A stretch of 64,000 nucleotides of DNA. Origin: Anadara kagoshimensis (Eukaryota; Mollusca; Bivalvia; Arcoida; Arcidae). Of the stretch, positions 48,801 to 60,700 are shown one piece after another; the first letter of the stretch is position 1; each line of letters begins with the position of its first letter. The stretch spans positions 24,369,908 through 24,433,907 of the forward strand of contig CM037868.1 of the NCBI GenBank assembly GCA_021292105.1, given 5' to 3'. A model generated the notes under the pieces. It was not told where the DNA came from and made no database searches. It worked only from the letters and a program-made list of their open reading frames with translations. A program made the position numbers and the translations under genes.

Positions 48801-50142
48801 AACCCAAATCCTACTTGGAGCCCTGCAAGAATGAAATCAGATGAATGAAAAGAGAAGGAACAGGAGAACAAGATGGTAAACATGATAAATGGCTAGAAAC
48901 CATCTAGGTTGGAAGAGACTTGAATCAAAATGTTAGTAGACTGGTAGGAATAGTATTTTACACCAAGACAGGGTAAGCTCTGCTATTTGCCAATTTGCTA
49001 ATTTTTATCATTTCTTATTCTTTTTATAGCTCCTAAACATAAATTGGCTCCTGAATTTCAAAATTGGCTAATATTTGGCTTCAACTTTTTTGGAGCCAGA
49101 GCTTACCCTGCCAAGACCAGGTCATTTCACTTATACTGAAGTTGTGCAAGTTGTGGATTGGTGGGATATTTGGTTGGTGATTATTTAACATCAAGACTGT
49201 AATGAAGCTCTTAATTCTGGGATGGGGGGGGGGGGGGGAGTTATTCAGCAGTAATCCAGAGGATCAGAAAAAGACTGACCTTCAGCAACCAAAGGAATGA
49301 CAGGTTGTCAAAGAGATCCTTATCAAATGAAACCATGTGCAAGATAGATACAAAAGTTGAAAGAAGCTGTGGCGGATATATCAGCGAGTCATTCAATATA
49401 TGACATATTTCAAAACAGAGTGGTTAGTCAAAGTACCAGGTATACCTTTACATCTACATTTGCAAGCTGACTTGTTAAATTTGTCAGTTTTTCTTTTATC
49501 AAATGCTGAAAACTTAAATTTTGCTTTGTTCTAAAGCTTACTTTTGCTTCTCTGTTAGCAATCATTACTAGGTATACCTTGAACTTCAGAATGCAACAGT
49601 AGCAGCATCATGCAATGAAAGCATTTATTTTACAAATTTTTTCTGCTAACTTTTTTTTGTTTTGCAATTATACCTCTATAACTATATATACATGAGCATC
49701 GTGAGCTACAGATTTTTTTCATGCATTTTTCTCTTTTGTATCTATCTGCATGTATGTTATGACTGGTTCTAAACCATATTGACATGTTGAAAAACATCAT
49801 TTCTGCCATTGCTTTAATACATAACATGCATTTTCTATGGCACAAATGTAACCAAAATTAAAATGCTCATGTATCAACTTTCATTTTTGTTTTGCCTTAG
49901 TTGAAATTCCATATCTCATTTTTTCTCACTAAGGATCCCCATTTTTTATCCATATCAATCCAAATTTCCAAACATGGTGACAAAACTGGACTCCACAAAG
50001 ACCACGCACCCTAGACGTGACTTAAGTATGATAGAATCCATTTTGTAATCCATCGTAAATTTCCACTTGGACTTTGTCCTCACCTATCATTGAGCGACAT
50101 TTTGGTTGTGCTCTTCAATACAATTTTCGCTGGCACTGCCAT
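42647..50142 (-). CDS. CHTOP: CHTOP, chromatin target of PRMT1 (mRNA-export/TREX-associated RGG protein), complete coding region
   Basis: Nuclear Arg/Gly-rich adaptor that in vertebrates is methylated by PRMT1 and works with the TREX mRNA-export complex. Coding exons on the minus strand, 5' to 3': 50142-50084, 47653-47494, 46972-46711, 45580-45487, 44947-44867, 42881-42647. Phases join to 296 residues (human about 248). The N-terminus [20 protein letters not shown] matches human [19 protein letters not shown], then [16 protein letters not shown], matches the next conserved block. Residues about 95-260 are RGG-rich, without obvious decay. The C-terminus [20 protein letters not shown], then AYMAQ, holds the duplicated LD..L..YM motif (FoP_duplication). 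The extra length lies in the RGG region. The start is fixed by homology; 11 nt of 5' UTR share its exon. Confidence 0.97.
43283..44336. repeat. Repeats in the last CHTOP intron
   Basis: 43283-43450: dispersed repeat shared with 38913. 43558-43699 and 44151-44336: two copies of the 'ctaggtttccacaaat' MITE. The 44151 copy keeps both ends ('ctagatttctacaaattta', 'ctaccagaaatggaaacc'). The rest is AT-rich without recognisable content. Confidence 0.65.
44867..44947 (-). CDS. CHTOP: CHTOP coding exon (RGG region), residues 192-219
   Basis: [20 protein letters not shown], then RFDDSQ. Acceptor ctcactag, donor gtaagc at 44866, phase 2 both sides, so skipping it would preserve the frame: a natural candidate for alternative inclusion. 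Confidence 0.9.
45487..45580 (-). CDS. CHTOP: CHTOP coding exon (RGG region), residues 161-192
   Basis: [20 protein letters not shown], then [12 protein letters not shown]. Acceptor gttatag, donor gtcagt at 45486 (weak), exit phase 2. Short and composed almost only of Arg, Gly and Phe. Confidence 0.92.
45950..46130 (-). mobile_element. tRNA-derived SINE, family C, fragment
   Basis: Minus-strand tail 'cttgatataattgaaagattcttgac' with head pieces 'gccaagttatctacagc' and 'taggccccagatcc'. Confidence 0.55.
46135..46500 (-). mobile_element. tRNA-derived SINE, family B, nearly full length
   Basis: Minus strand: head 'ccagttagcttgctcttcaa', B box 'gagttcgagtcccgctcggac', then 'cacatgtgggaaagtgaatt', 'ataatggactgggggagtgg', 'agattaatccatag' and the end 'caaccaaccag'. 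Lies in a CHTOP intron, same strand as the gene. Confidence 0.8.
46711..46972 (-). CDS. CHTOP: CHTOP coding exon (start of RGG region), residues 74-161
   Basis: [20 protein letters not shown], then dense RG/RGG repeats and a Ser/Asn-rich interruption ([17 protein letters not shown]). Acceptor atttgtag, donor gtgggt at 46710, exit phase 1. It replaces a Pro/Leu-rich RG segment in vertebrates. Confidence 0.94.
47494..47653 (-). CDS. CHTOP: CHTOP coding exon, residues 20-73
   Basis: [20 protein letters not shown], then [20 protein letters not shown] and VQAALKLKK. Acceptor at 47655-47654, donor gtaggt at 47493, exit phase 0. A second GT 4 nt further (47489) would break the frame with the next exon. 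Confidence 0.94.
48399..48825. mobile_element. hAT-like MITE 'CAGGGCTCCAAGTAG'
   Basis: Perfect terminal inverted repeat CAGGGCTCCAAGTAG and CTACTTGGAGCCCTG, 427 bp, no ORF of note. CHTOP intron. Confidence 0.75.
48969..49110. mobile_element. Short hAT-like MITE 'CAGGGTAAGCTCTG' with target duplication
   Basis: 142 bp; terminal inverted repeat CAGGGTAAGCTCTG and CAGAGCTTACCCTG; CCAAGA(C) on both sides as target-site duplication. CHTOP intron. Confidence 0.82.
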
Positions 50143-50153
50143 CTTCGGTTTTC
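50084..50153 (-). CDS. CHTOP: CHTOP first coding exon, residues 1-20
   Basis: Minus-strand acceptor attttag abuts 50153, then 11 nt of leader, ATG at 50142-50140, and [12 protein letters not shown]. Donor gtgagg starts at 50083, exit phase 2 (Arg20 codon split). An upstream noncoding exon must exist because the exon opens with an acceptor. Confidence 0.95.
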
Positions 50154-51511
50154 CTAAAATACAAGATAATAAAGCTTTATGAAAATAAAGACATGGAGGT
50201 GCCGAAGTGACTTTTTCAACAGGTGCCAAATTGACTTTTTCTACAGGTGCCGAAATGACCTGCACCCGTTTGGCCAATGCATTTTTCCATTCCTGATGAA
50301 TTTGGGGGCTAATCTTAAGTGGCCAACCAACAGTCGATTTATGAAAATTTAGGTGGATGTTCATGTGTCTAATCATTTTGCCAGTTTCAAAGTGTTTGCT
50401 TTGGGATTGTGATTTGGACATTGATTAGTATGTTGTTGTTTTTTTTAATACTGGCAATAATTGGTCTGTTCAATACTGTTACTGTTTGATATTGCATAAC
50501 GTTTGAAACTGGTGTATTTTTTCAGACAAACCTGCAATATATTGAAAATTATCTATATCATCAACATATGGGGGAATATAGTTTATCATAATATCATGCT
50601 ATTCATAGCCAATGTGCAATTCACAAATGTCAACATGATGCATCCTGTCAGATCTTGCAGACCAAGTAGAAATAATTTGTTTGCATCAGCAAAACAATCT
50701 TCTCGTATGATAAAACTAACATAAATAGTTTAATTTACTTATAGCATTTCAACCAGCATCGAAGAAAAGTTGCACCTTAAAAAACCATATACTTTCATTT
50801 ATTAAAGTAAAGCAAACTTTAGATAATTTGCCATTATTTACACCGGGACCGGTGGTTACACCCACAAATACTTTCAACTTAAAAAGTAATACTTTTGCGA
50901 ATCAAATAACCCTAAAATACTCACTATCGTATTCCCTGTTTATAACTTGACTTTTCTGTCTCAAATTTAAATACCGATGATCACCTTAATAAGAGATTGA
51001 ATTGGATTTTGTTGTTATTGTTGACAATCGGCTTGCATCGAGCTATCAGATTACGCGTTTCTATTCACCGCCCTTGGCTATATCAATTTGTATTCATCCC
51101 ATTAAAGATACTGATATCTTCTATTATTTTCGGGTTAAGGTATCTTGGTTAAGTTCCCTGAGGTTGCGATATGTGTGGTGTGAATTGGATTAGTAATAAA
51201 GACTAAAGTCATATGGGTTAAAATGGACGAATCCAATATGTCCATAGGGTTGTTGTATTTTGTATTAATATAAATTTACTGATTTTGAAACGAATTTAAT
51301 AAATTTTGTCACAATGTATATATTTTTTTAAATCTCAATAATTTTATATTCGATAAAGACATTTGAAAAATAGACAAATCAACTCGAATATAATTCTCTT
51401 ACAGTCCTTCCCAACCTAGCAACGGTAGTAACCAAGTACAAACAACAAGGTGGAAGACGGCCATTTCTTCAACTTCAACAAGCAGTCGTATTTGTTGCTA
51501 AATCGTTCAAA
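50154..51511. promoter_or_regulatory. Head-to-head CHTOP/MNS1 intergenic and promoter interval
   Basis: The start codons of the two divergent genes are 1370 bp apart, and the noncoding first exon of CHTOP must lie here too. At 51415-51433 (CCTAGCAAC and GTAGTAACC) are RFX/X-box-like half sites, expected for a ciliary gene; neither is a perfect X-box. The junction at 51396-51410 reads as a splice donor (GTAAGA) on the minus strand and as an acceptor (ctcttacag) on the plus strand, so it could bound the 5' UTR exon of either gene. Another minus-strand donor candidate (GTGAGT) starts at 50924. No TATA box can be assigned. Confidence 0.55.
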
Positions 51512-51514
51512 ATG
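51512..51514 (+). CDS. MNS1: MNS1 coding exon 1 (start codon only)
   Basis: ATG followed directly by the donor gtaagg; the next exon begins ACC ACA GTA (M|TTVRRS). The preceding bases (cgttcaaa) give an A at -3. An alternative would be initiation at an internal Met of exon 2, but the junction ATG gives an N-terminus of plausible length for the family. Confidence 0.75.
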
Positions 51515-54500
51515 GTAAGGTTTAATGATGCTAATAAGTTTTATTTATGTTTTAACAAACATAGGATAAGTAGGACTCGAATACTTTTGGATAATATAAA
51601 AATCTGCACATTAATGGATGAAAATCTCCAGGAAACAAAAACTTTCAGTAGTGACTGACTTTTTGTGTCATGAGTCTATGACACTTGGTCAAACTTTGTG
51701 GGTAAACTGATGAATGCACGAACCATGGCATCAGCACCCCATACCATGGTTTTGTAACGTGTTTCACTAGTGTACCATATGATATTTTTTCGTATTGGCT
51801 GTCTATTTCATACAATAATGTGTTTATTCTCACCATTATGCCTTTGTTTATCATGCCATCATGATTTCACACTTTACTGAAAAAATTGGAATTGGAGGCA
51901 GGAAAGGCTGGTCTAAAGTCAAGAAAATAATTTATACAAGTATCGCAAAGATCTGATTCTGATGGCAACACTGATCAAGAATAGTTACGCAGGGGTAATG
52001 ACTATTAAACTACAATATGAGTCAGTATCTTTGTGACAGTGATGTATGCTTAATTTCCATAGAAAACCCAATAAAATAGGGTTCGCCTCCACACCACATG
52101 ATCAATACCTCTCAACGTTTGTGCGGAACATTTTGGAAAACGTCAACGTTACAAATTCCCAGAATAACACCGTTTTTACGGGAAAGCATCATATTGTGCG
52201 ATTCCATGTCCATTGGAAACAAGGGTTTTACAGACACGTTAGAAGGTATGACGTGGTACAGTGGCGAACCCCATTGAATAATGCTTGATATTGTTCACTC
52301 ACTTGAGCCTAGTTTTAACCCAAAATCTGTATGGGAATTCAAGTTCTTCAAAACTAGCAATGATGTGCATCCTTGATCGTCATCATATATTTCTGTAGAA
52401 GGGAAAATTTTGGTTCAATGTGAATTCTACATGGCCAAAATAGTGATGTTTACACCAGAAATGATATCCTTGCTGACATTTTATGTCAAATGTTCAATAA
52501 GATCCACCATTTGTCTATTAAATCCCATAGCACCAATGTCTTACTTTGTGCAGAAATATTCTAGTGTAATCTAGGATGTGCATACAGATTTCCTGTTACA
52601 ACTAGGTACACTTACTTACTTAGGCCCTTCACTCCTTCTGGAGCATAGGCCATCAACGACTGCCCTCCATCTCTGCCTGATAACTAGGTACAAGTAAGTG
52701 AAAATGTCAATCTTTATTCAAGTTTTTTTTTAAATTTCTATGAAAATCAAATGAAGTTTACTGTCACAAACACACTTTTCAAGACAGTCATTGTGTTTGT
52801 GTCAGTGAATTTTGCTTTATTTCTGTAGAACATCAATAATAGTATCCTGCAATGTAAAAGGTCTACATTTAATGATATCATACCAGTGAATTTGTCTGCT
52901 TAAAATTACTACCAAACAAAGGTAGTTTCTCCTAGGGAAAAATGACCAAAAATTCCCAATTTGTCCACTTAAAATTACTACCAAACAAAGGTAGTTTCTC
53001 CTAGGGAAAAATGACCAAAAATTCCCAATTTGTCCACTTAAAATTACCACCAAACAAAGTAGTTTCTCCTAGGGAAAAATGACCAAAAATTCCCAAATTG
53101 TCCACTTAACCACCCCCACCAACCCAACAACAACAAGATTGATGCACTGATAAACTGAATCTATTTGTCCCCAACCCCAACAGAATGTCAGATTGTACCA
53201 CAATCATTACAGTATAGTGTTTTTACAATAGATATACTAGCTATTACCAGTATGTCATTATACAGTTTGCTTGATCTCAGAACTTCCAATTTTCCCAATC
53301 TTAAAGGCAGAAAGAAGTTTTCAGAAAAGGTACAAATTTGTTGCATATCTGCCAATCCTCCTGATATGAGCAAGAACCTCCCAATGTCACAACTAAAATT
53401 GGGATACCAGTCTAAATAGCGAGTTCATAATGAAATGAAATGACTTGTTCTCAACCTAATTCAAACCATAGAGCCTTGGATCATGAGTCTGAAGTTGTAC
53501 TACTGTGCTAAAGGTTAAAATTTTGGTTACAGATACATAAAATACCTATCAGGTTTATTTTCTCAAGTAGACTCTTAATTTAATTCCTAAGAGTATGTTT
53601 CTGTTAAGTAATAAACATAAAAAACAAGAATTAAACCCCTTATGGTCTTTTTGGTGGTGTTAAGAGTCTACTAGTGGATCCTGATTCGATAGAGTAATGA
53701 ACAAATATAATAACAATAATATTATTAAGGTAGTTCCATACTATGGTGACGTCGTCGTTTTGTGCGTACGGTCGAAATGTCAGATTTGACGTCTTTTTTA
53801 TCTATGACGTCACGAATGTGTGGTCTTCGGCGCCTACAGAATTATGGCGGGAACGCTGTTATGCTATTATTCAGTGGAATAATTTTCTGCATTCACAATA
53901 AGATTAGAATTCACAATATCAATTCTGAACACTATTTTAAGAAGAAAATGTATATTGTACATAACGGAAATTAGGTAGATTGTACTGTTCTAAGTAATTG
54001 AAAGATTTGAGTACATTGTTTAAATTTTGAAGACGGCATTTTAAATGCCGGTTTATGTTTGTTTTTTTTGGGGGGATTTTAAATACAAATAGCAGGATAC
54101 AAACTGATGATTCTTCAATAAGCATACTGTATAATAATTTTTCTAGGTGTCAAATTTTAGCAGTTTGACTATGCTCTTGTATTTGTGTTTCATTCAGCGG
54201 CCTAGAATCAAGAACGCTTCATCAATGTATACGAATCCCATTTCCACTTTAACTAAGCTGTGTTGGGTAACGGTTGCTATCGGTTTCTATGGGTGACAGA
54301 CCATATGATATTTCAATTAGTTTTTTTTATTTATTTTTTGCACAGCCAAATAGCTCACAATCAGTGTTTTTGTTTATTTCTTAATACCAAACGAAAAACA
54401 TTGAGTTTATAATAGTATACTAGAACATTATTGGTGGTTCTTAGTAAGGAATGAGGCTTTTTTGTTGTTTCAGGAGTTTGATGCAATTTTATGAAAAAAG

Positions 54501-57500
54501 TAGCTTGACGACCCCCTATTTTTGTTTCCGAAAATCAAACTTATATATTCATGTGCAAAATATGTGAAAATCAAGGGTCGTATTCGACTTAGTTTTTAAA
54601 AATCTACAAATTAACGAAATGGTGTTACTTTCAGCTTTCCGGAAATTTAATGTTCTCTCTTGATAGGTGGCGCTGTAGAAAAATACCACGTGACCGGAAA
54701 TAAAATTCAATTGGTACAAATAATCCCCATGGCATAATGGTTAATTTAAATGCAAGACACTTTTGGTTTCTACGCATGACAAAAAAATATTAAAGCTTAT
54801 TTGTTGATAACAGTAGTTAAAATTTGATCATTTATGTCATGAAAATGGCCACCAGGTGGCGCTTCAGAACTTCTTAAGCAAGTCGAATACCTGCCCTGAA
54901 ATTTTGGCATGTTGAATGGTTTAGGCCCATGTACAACATATCAAAATTTCAATATGTGTTTTCAGGCGATTTGTAAAGTATGGAACTACCTTAAGTAATT
55001 TTATAATGTAATTTTTTCTATTAGACCACAGTAAGAAGATCCGTATTTGATCGCCAAAAGCAACTAGAACAAACAAGGCGACAGGAAGAGATCCGAGAGG
55101 ATACAATACGTCGTCTTGGTCATGAGAAGATGCTGGAATCTAACATGAGTAGGGAAGAAAGATTGACAGAGAAACGTTACATCAGGAGGCTCATGGAAGA
55201 ACAGAAGGAGAAAGAGATGGAAGAATCTATACTAAAGGTGACTTTCATATATATATAATTCGAAATATGTCGATAAAGTTTATCCTTTGTGTGAGGTAAA
55301 TTTATATATTAAAAACTTAACAATAAGTTAAATGTTTTCTAAAGAAATTTAAACATTTTAACTTGTTTTTAAGTTTTTAATATAAATATATATAATGATA
55401 ACAGAAGTCAAAGTTGCACTTAAAATGGGTACCATGGCAACTAAAAAAAAAATTTTGTGACAATTTTTATTTATTTGTTTATTTTTGTTTTGCTGCAAGT
55501 CACCAATTTGGCTACGGAAATTTCCATTGAATCAAAATCCTTTAGCCATTTTCAGTTAAACTTTTGGTACACTACTCTGTTTAAAAGCATTGTAATGACA
55601 AAAAAGTCAATTATTTTTCACATGCTTTTAAAACAAAGCAAGTTATGAATGTGTGACTGGGCTTCCAGGAGAAAAAAATTTTTTAATGTCATTTTTGGCA
55701 AATAAAATTCTTGATTAGCCCCTGAAAAAACATTTTGTGAAAGAAAGCGAACACAAGTGTTAACAATTTGAACACAAGAGTAAATGATGGTTCAGTTTTG
55801 AACATTTCATCAATACTTGTGTAAGTCTGAGTCGGCCATATCTTATTCTGTTTCTTACTTTGATGTAGGCTCAAAGGGATAGGTTAATTAAAAGTGAACA
55901 GGAAGCACAAGAAGAAAGGTTAGCAAGAGAACTGGAACGCAGAAAGTTAGATGAAATACGAGATGAAAAAATGAGACAACAGATACGAGAATCTAGGTAA
56001 TTATATCCCATAAACAAATGGGGGGAAATGTAGTTTTTACTTCATTTCTTTGGCTAACATTTTGTCCTCCCACTTTTCTTAAAAACTTTTTAACATATCT
56101 TTAAAGAAACTTCACTGTCATTGTGTCACAGGAACAATTTTTACCATTGACTATTCAAATTTTGTTTATGCATGTGGATGGGAAAATATGATTTCCCAGT
56201 TGGGGTTTGTTGGGGCCACTGCACCACATGATACCCCCAACATTTATGCAGAAGAATTATGCAGTATTTTCACTGGATATGGAATCCCATCAGTAAACGT
56301 TTTCCAAAGTGTCCCGCACAAATGTGAAGGAGTTTTGATTGCATGGTACAGTGCCAGACCCTATTGTTTGGTATGAAGATGCTTTTGCAGGGCTCAAAAT
56401 TGCAACTAAAATAGGTGCCATGGCAACTAAAATTTTGATTTTGCTGTACCAGTAAAATTTGGCTACCAAAATTTCCATCACCAGAATTTAACTTTTACTG
56501 TTTCCAGTTAAAGCTTTTGGTACATTTTGTAATAAAACAGCTACAGATGTGTTGAGGAAATATATAAACACTGAAGGCTACTGGTTAATACTTGTACTTT
56601 ATTCAGGTGTTGTTACTGGTAGTCTGTGTGGCGCGAGTTGTGTGTGTGTCCCCGTCATGGTATTCCAACAAACTTGGACTGCGGTCCCGGGCATGTATCT
56701 GTCATGTCTGAGTGTGTGTGGGTGTGTGTGTGGGGAGGGGGGGGGGTTGTGTATATATGTGACTTGTTTACCATCAACCTTGAGATGACCAACATAATAA
56801 CATCATGTTATCCTGTTTTTGTTTATCATTAATGTTTACAGAATTTGACAATGAGATGTCATTTTATAAATCGTTATTACTTAAAAATAATTTCAACTAA
56901 GTTTACATCAGTACATTTAATCAAATTTACCAAATCCTAAATGGCTGAATGTAAGAATATATTTCATTACAACTACTCTTGTAAAGCATTTTATATGAGT
57001 GAAAGAATCTTAACTTTTGTGTAAAGCACCATTACTGATAAATTTTGTGTCAGCATTAATACTGTGATGGTCTATTTTATATTTTAGTCTTGAATTACGT
57101 GAATTAGAACAGAAATTAAAGTCAGCCTACATGAACAAAGAGAGAACAGCACAAATAGCAGAAAAAGAAGCACTTAAATATGACAAAATGGTGAGTTTTG
57201 TATAAAATTTTCTGCTTCCACACATGGTTGTCATAAGTAAAAGAAATTTAGAATTTGATATAAGAACACCTTTGTTATATTTTGCAAGGCTGTTTATCAC
57301 TGTTTTGTTAGTGCGATTGTGAAAATATGCATCATAATGGCCCCAAAAACACTGTTTTTAAAAGAGCAATTTCCAAAATTGTGAAAATTGGCAAAGTGAT
57401 TGCAAAAAAACTGGAGATTTTATATTGACAATATTATTGTGAAGGGGCAGAATATCGGCCCCAAAAGCAACTCAGCTAGAGTCCTGTTCTGTATTCATTA

Positions 57501-57656
57501 ACTTGCCAGCACTAAGTATGGAGACTACATTGATGACTCAGTGGTAGAGCGTCCACATCGAAAGGGGTAGATCATGAGGTAAAACCCTGGCATTTCACCT
57601 GTAGCTGGTGACATCTCAATATAAGTTAAATATTCTTGCTTGGGTAGTAAAACTTC

Positions 57657-57714
<58 letters not shown>

Positions 57715-60700
57715 ATTCTATACTGTATTTAATATTTCTATGTTCATTTCAGGCCAGAGATGCAGAAATTGCTAAAGAAATGAAAGAGGAACACCAAAGA
57801 GCACACGAAGCAGAGAAACAACGCGAAATGGAGAAGTACAGGGAACAGATACGATATCAACAGGATCTGGAGAGACAGCTTGAGGAACAGGAGGAGAAGA
57901 AACAACAGGCATACGAAGAATTCCTTAAGGAGAAACTCATGATTGACGAAATTGTCAGGAAAATTTATGAGGAAGATCAAAGGTAACAGGGTTAAAGTCA
58001 TTTGGTCAACATGTTTTATATGTAATTATGCGTTTCATCACCTAAGGGGTCTAGTGGTCTGAAGTACGGGCTTATTGATCATAGCACCTCTCGCCCCCTG
58101 TTTCATCACCTCCGTGGATAAGTGGTCTAAAGCACCAGCCTTTCGCCTCATATTTGATCACCTCAGTGGCCAAGTGGCTCTGCGGTAAAAAGCACAGGAT
58201 AATGGATCATATAGTCTCTCACAGCCTAGGTTTCGAATCCAAATCGGCAAAGATCCTGGTTTGAGAAAGTTTGTTAGTTTGCTTGTGATTTTGTTTGTTT
58301 AAAATTACTAAGGAATAAAGGTAGTTTCCCCTAGCGAAAAATGACTTTAATTTTCCAATTTGTCCATAAAAATTTACCAAAAACAACATTGAAGTAAGGA
58401 AAAATCAAATCTAGTTGTCCTTACCTACAAAATATCAGAGATTAACGGAATATAGTGTCTTTGCACTAAAGACACTACCTATTGCCAGCATAATGCAGTT
58501 TGCAAGATCTTTGAACTTCAATTTTCCCAATCTTAAAGGCAGAAGGTAGATTTAAAAAATTGTAACAAAGTCACTGGGTCTGTGGTTCTCCGGGGACTCC
58601 AGTTTCCTTCATCATCCCTGAACTGACCTCCTTGATAAAAATGAAAGAATCCTGACTTGGATGTAAAACTCCATCACTCCACTCCACTGCAGCAGTGAAA
58701 TCTATTGCAACATATTTTCTAAGGAGTTGTAAAACCAGGAACATTATTTTGGATACTGGTACATTATATAGAAATTGACGTATCGCCGGCCACACCTCTT
58801 ATGTTCCGACACTGGCCGCCATGATGGTACCAAAGCAGCGTCACGGTAACTAATGACGTTCTAGTGTCAGTGACGTCATTAAATGACACAACTCAGGTCG
58901 AGTTTTCATTCTTTGTTTGTGTAATGCAAGCATGACGGACCTTTGTCGGAACATTGTGGGCGTGGCCGGCGATCCGTCAATTAGTTTGCCATTGTATTGT
59001 ATTATGTCTACTTCAAGAAACATTTGTTTGTTCCTTACTATGCATCATTGATTCAGTATTGGTATTAAACAGTAAAACTTCAATTCATCCATTTGTTCAG
59101 AAAGATTTTGGCATTAATAACACTGAAATTAAAGTTTGTCATCTAATTTTCCAGAGAGCGTGAGCTTTCTATGTCTAAAAGAAAAGCCACACAAAAATAT
59201 ATACAGGAGTTCAAGGCTGCCCGAGAGGAATGGAAACAGCTGGAACGGGCCAGAATGGAAGAGGAAAATCGACAGATCCTGGCATTTGCCAAATTACAGG
59301 AAAGAAGAGAAGGAGAAAGAATGGAATCCAAGAAAGCCAAAGAAAACGCCATGGCTAGAGTACAAAATGCTGTAAGTTGTCATTTTAGACTAGATTTTAA
59401 TAATATCATTTAGATAGGAATCTAGTTATAACCTAACCAACTATAATATTGTGTTTGTAGTATTGGTTTGATAGGCATAGAATAAAAAAAAATGACACTG
59501 GTTGAAAGGAAACATTTTAAAAAAACACCTTAAATTACATACAGTTATTTTGATTACCAAAATATAGGTAATTTCCCTGGCCTAGGAAAACAACTAAAAA
59601 AAAAACGAAATTATTATACAAGAGCAAAATGCTTACCAAAATTAAATCAATTTGACCAATACTTTGCTGACCCATAAAAATATCAGATATTCTCATCTTT
59701 GCAATAAGGGTCCTAGGTTTTGCATGCATTTCTTGAAATAGTTTGAAATAGTTTGCTTTTTATTCAAGAATTCACAATTTTCTAAAATAAAAAAACATGT
59801 ACAAATTTTCCAAACCTTTTTTAAAAACAGAAGGTACCATGATAATTCAAATTAAAAAAAGAAAAGAAATCGGAAAATCACTAGTAAAATTTCCCTTTGT
59901 AGTTTAGTAAATTAAGGCATAGCATACGAAATAATGACACTAAATTTGCAAGGTAAAGTTTAAAAAAAAATACATAAGCCAAAAAAGCCTATATGTAGTT
60001 TGAATTTCATTCTGATATAAGCAGTATTTTACCAGATTTTAAATATATCAATTTTATTTATTTATCTTTTTCATTTTTGTTTTAGTTGGCCGAGGATATC
60101 GCTAGGAAGGAAGCTGAACGTGAAGAAATGGAGCGTATTAGAATGGAACTTTATCTTGAAGAACAAGAAGAAAGGGAGAGAGAGAAAGAAAAAGTAAGTT
60201 ATATGTGCTGTTTATTACTAAATCTGTTTAAATTTTTGCAGCACTAGACATCCATTTCGGAATACAATTCCTCGTTGATAGTATTTGGACCAAAATTGAA
60301 AATCCAGATATTTAAAAATGTTGAAATGAGACAGTCAGGAAAATAGGACTAAAATTAATTTCACCAAATCCACCAAAGACAATACCTTGATTGATCAAGC
60401 AAAGCTTAGTTTTTTGAGAAATTTTAAAAATTATGAAGCAATTAATTTTGATTAACTACGGGGTATGGTTATCTAACAATACAATGTATTGTATTGTTGT
60501 ATCAAAGCTACCCGGTATGTTGTGTCACAACATTTGTATTGTAGGGGTTCAGACATTTTTTTTTGAGGACAGGGTTTGTTTTGTTCTTTCTATAATGATG
60601 TGGTGGTCTACAAATATACTATTGGAAGCAGGAAAATTTTGTTTTATACCATGAGGACCCCTTGTTGTCTATTACTAAATAGCATAAAATTTGCCGTATA

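Noticed and set aside
50080-50421. 113-codon minus-strand frame taken as the full CHTOP N-terminus
   Set aside because: Only the last 20 codons match CHTOP. A splice acceptor at 50155-50154 and the homologous start at 50142 show the upstream part is intron.
57744-58001. 85-codon minus-strand Leu/Phe-rich frame resembling a membrane protein
   Set aside because: It is the complement of the Glu/Lys-rich MNS1 exon 5.
59155-59371. Separate small gene (79-80-codon plus-strand frames)
   Set aside because: Explained completely by MNS1 exon 6 with flanking splice sites.
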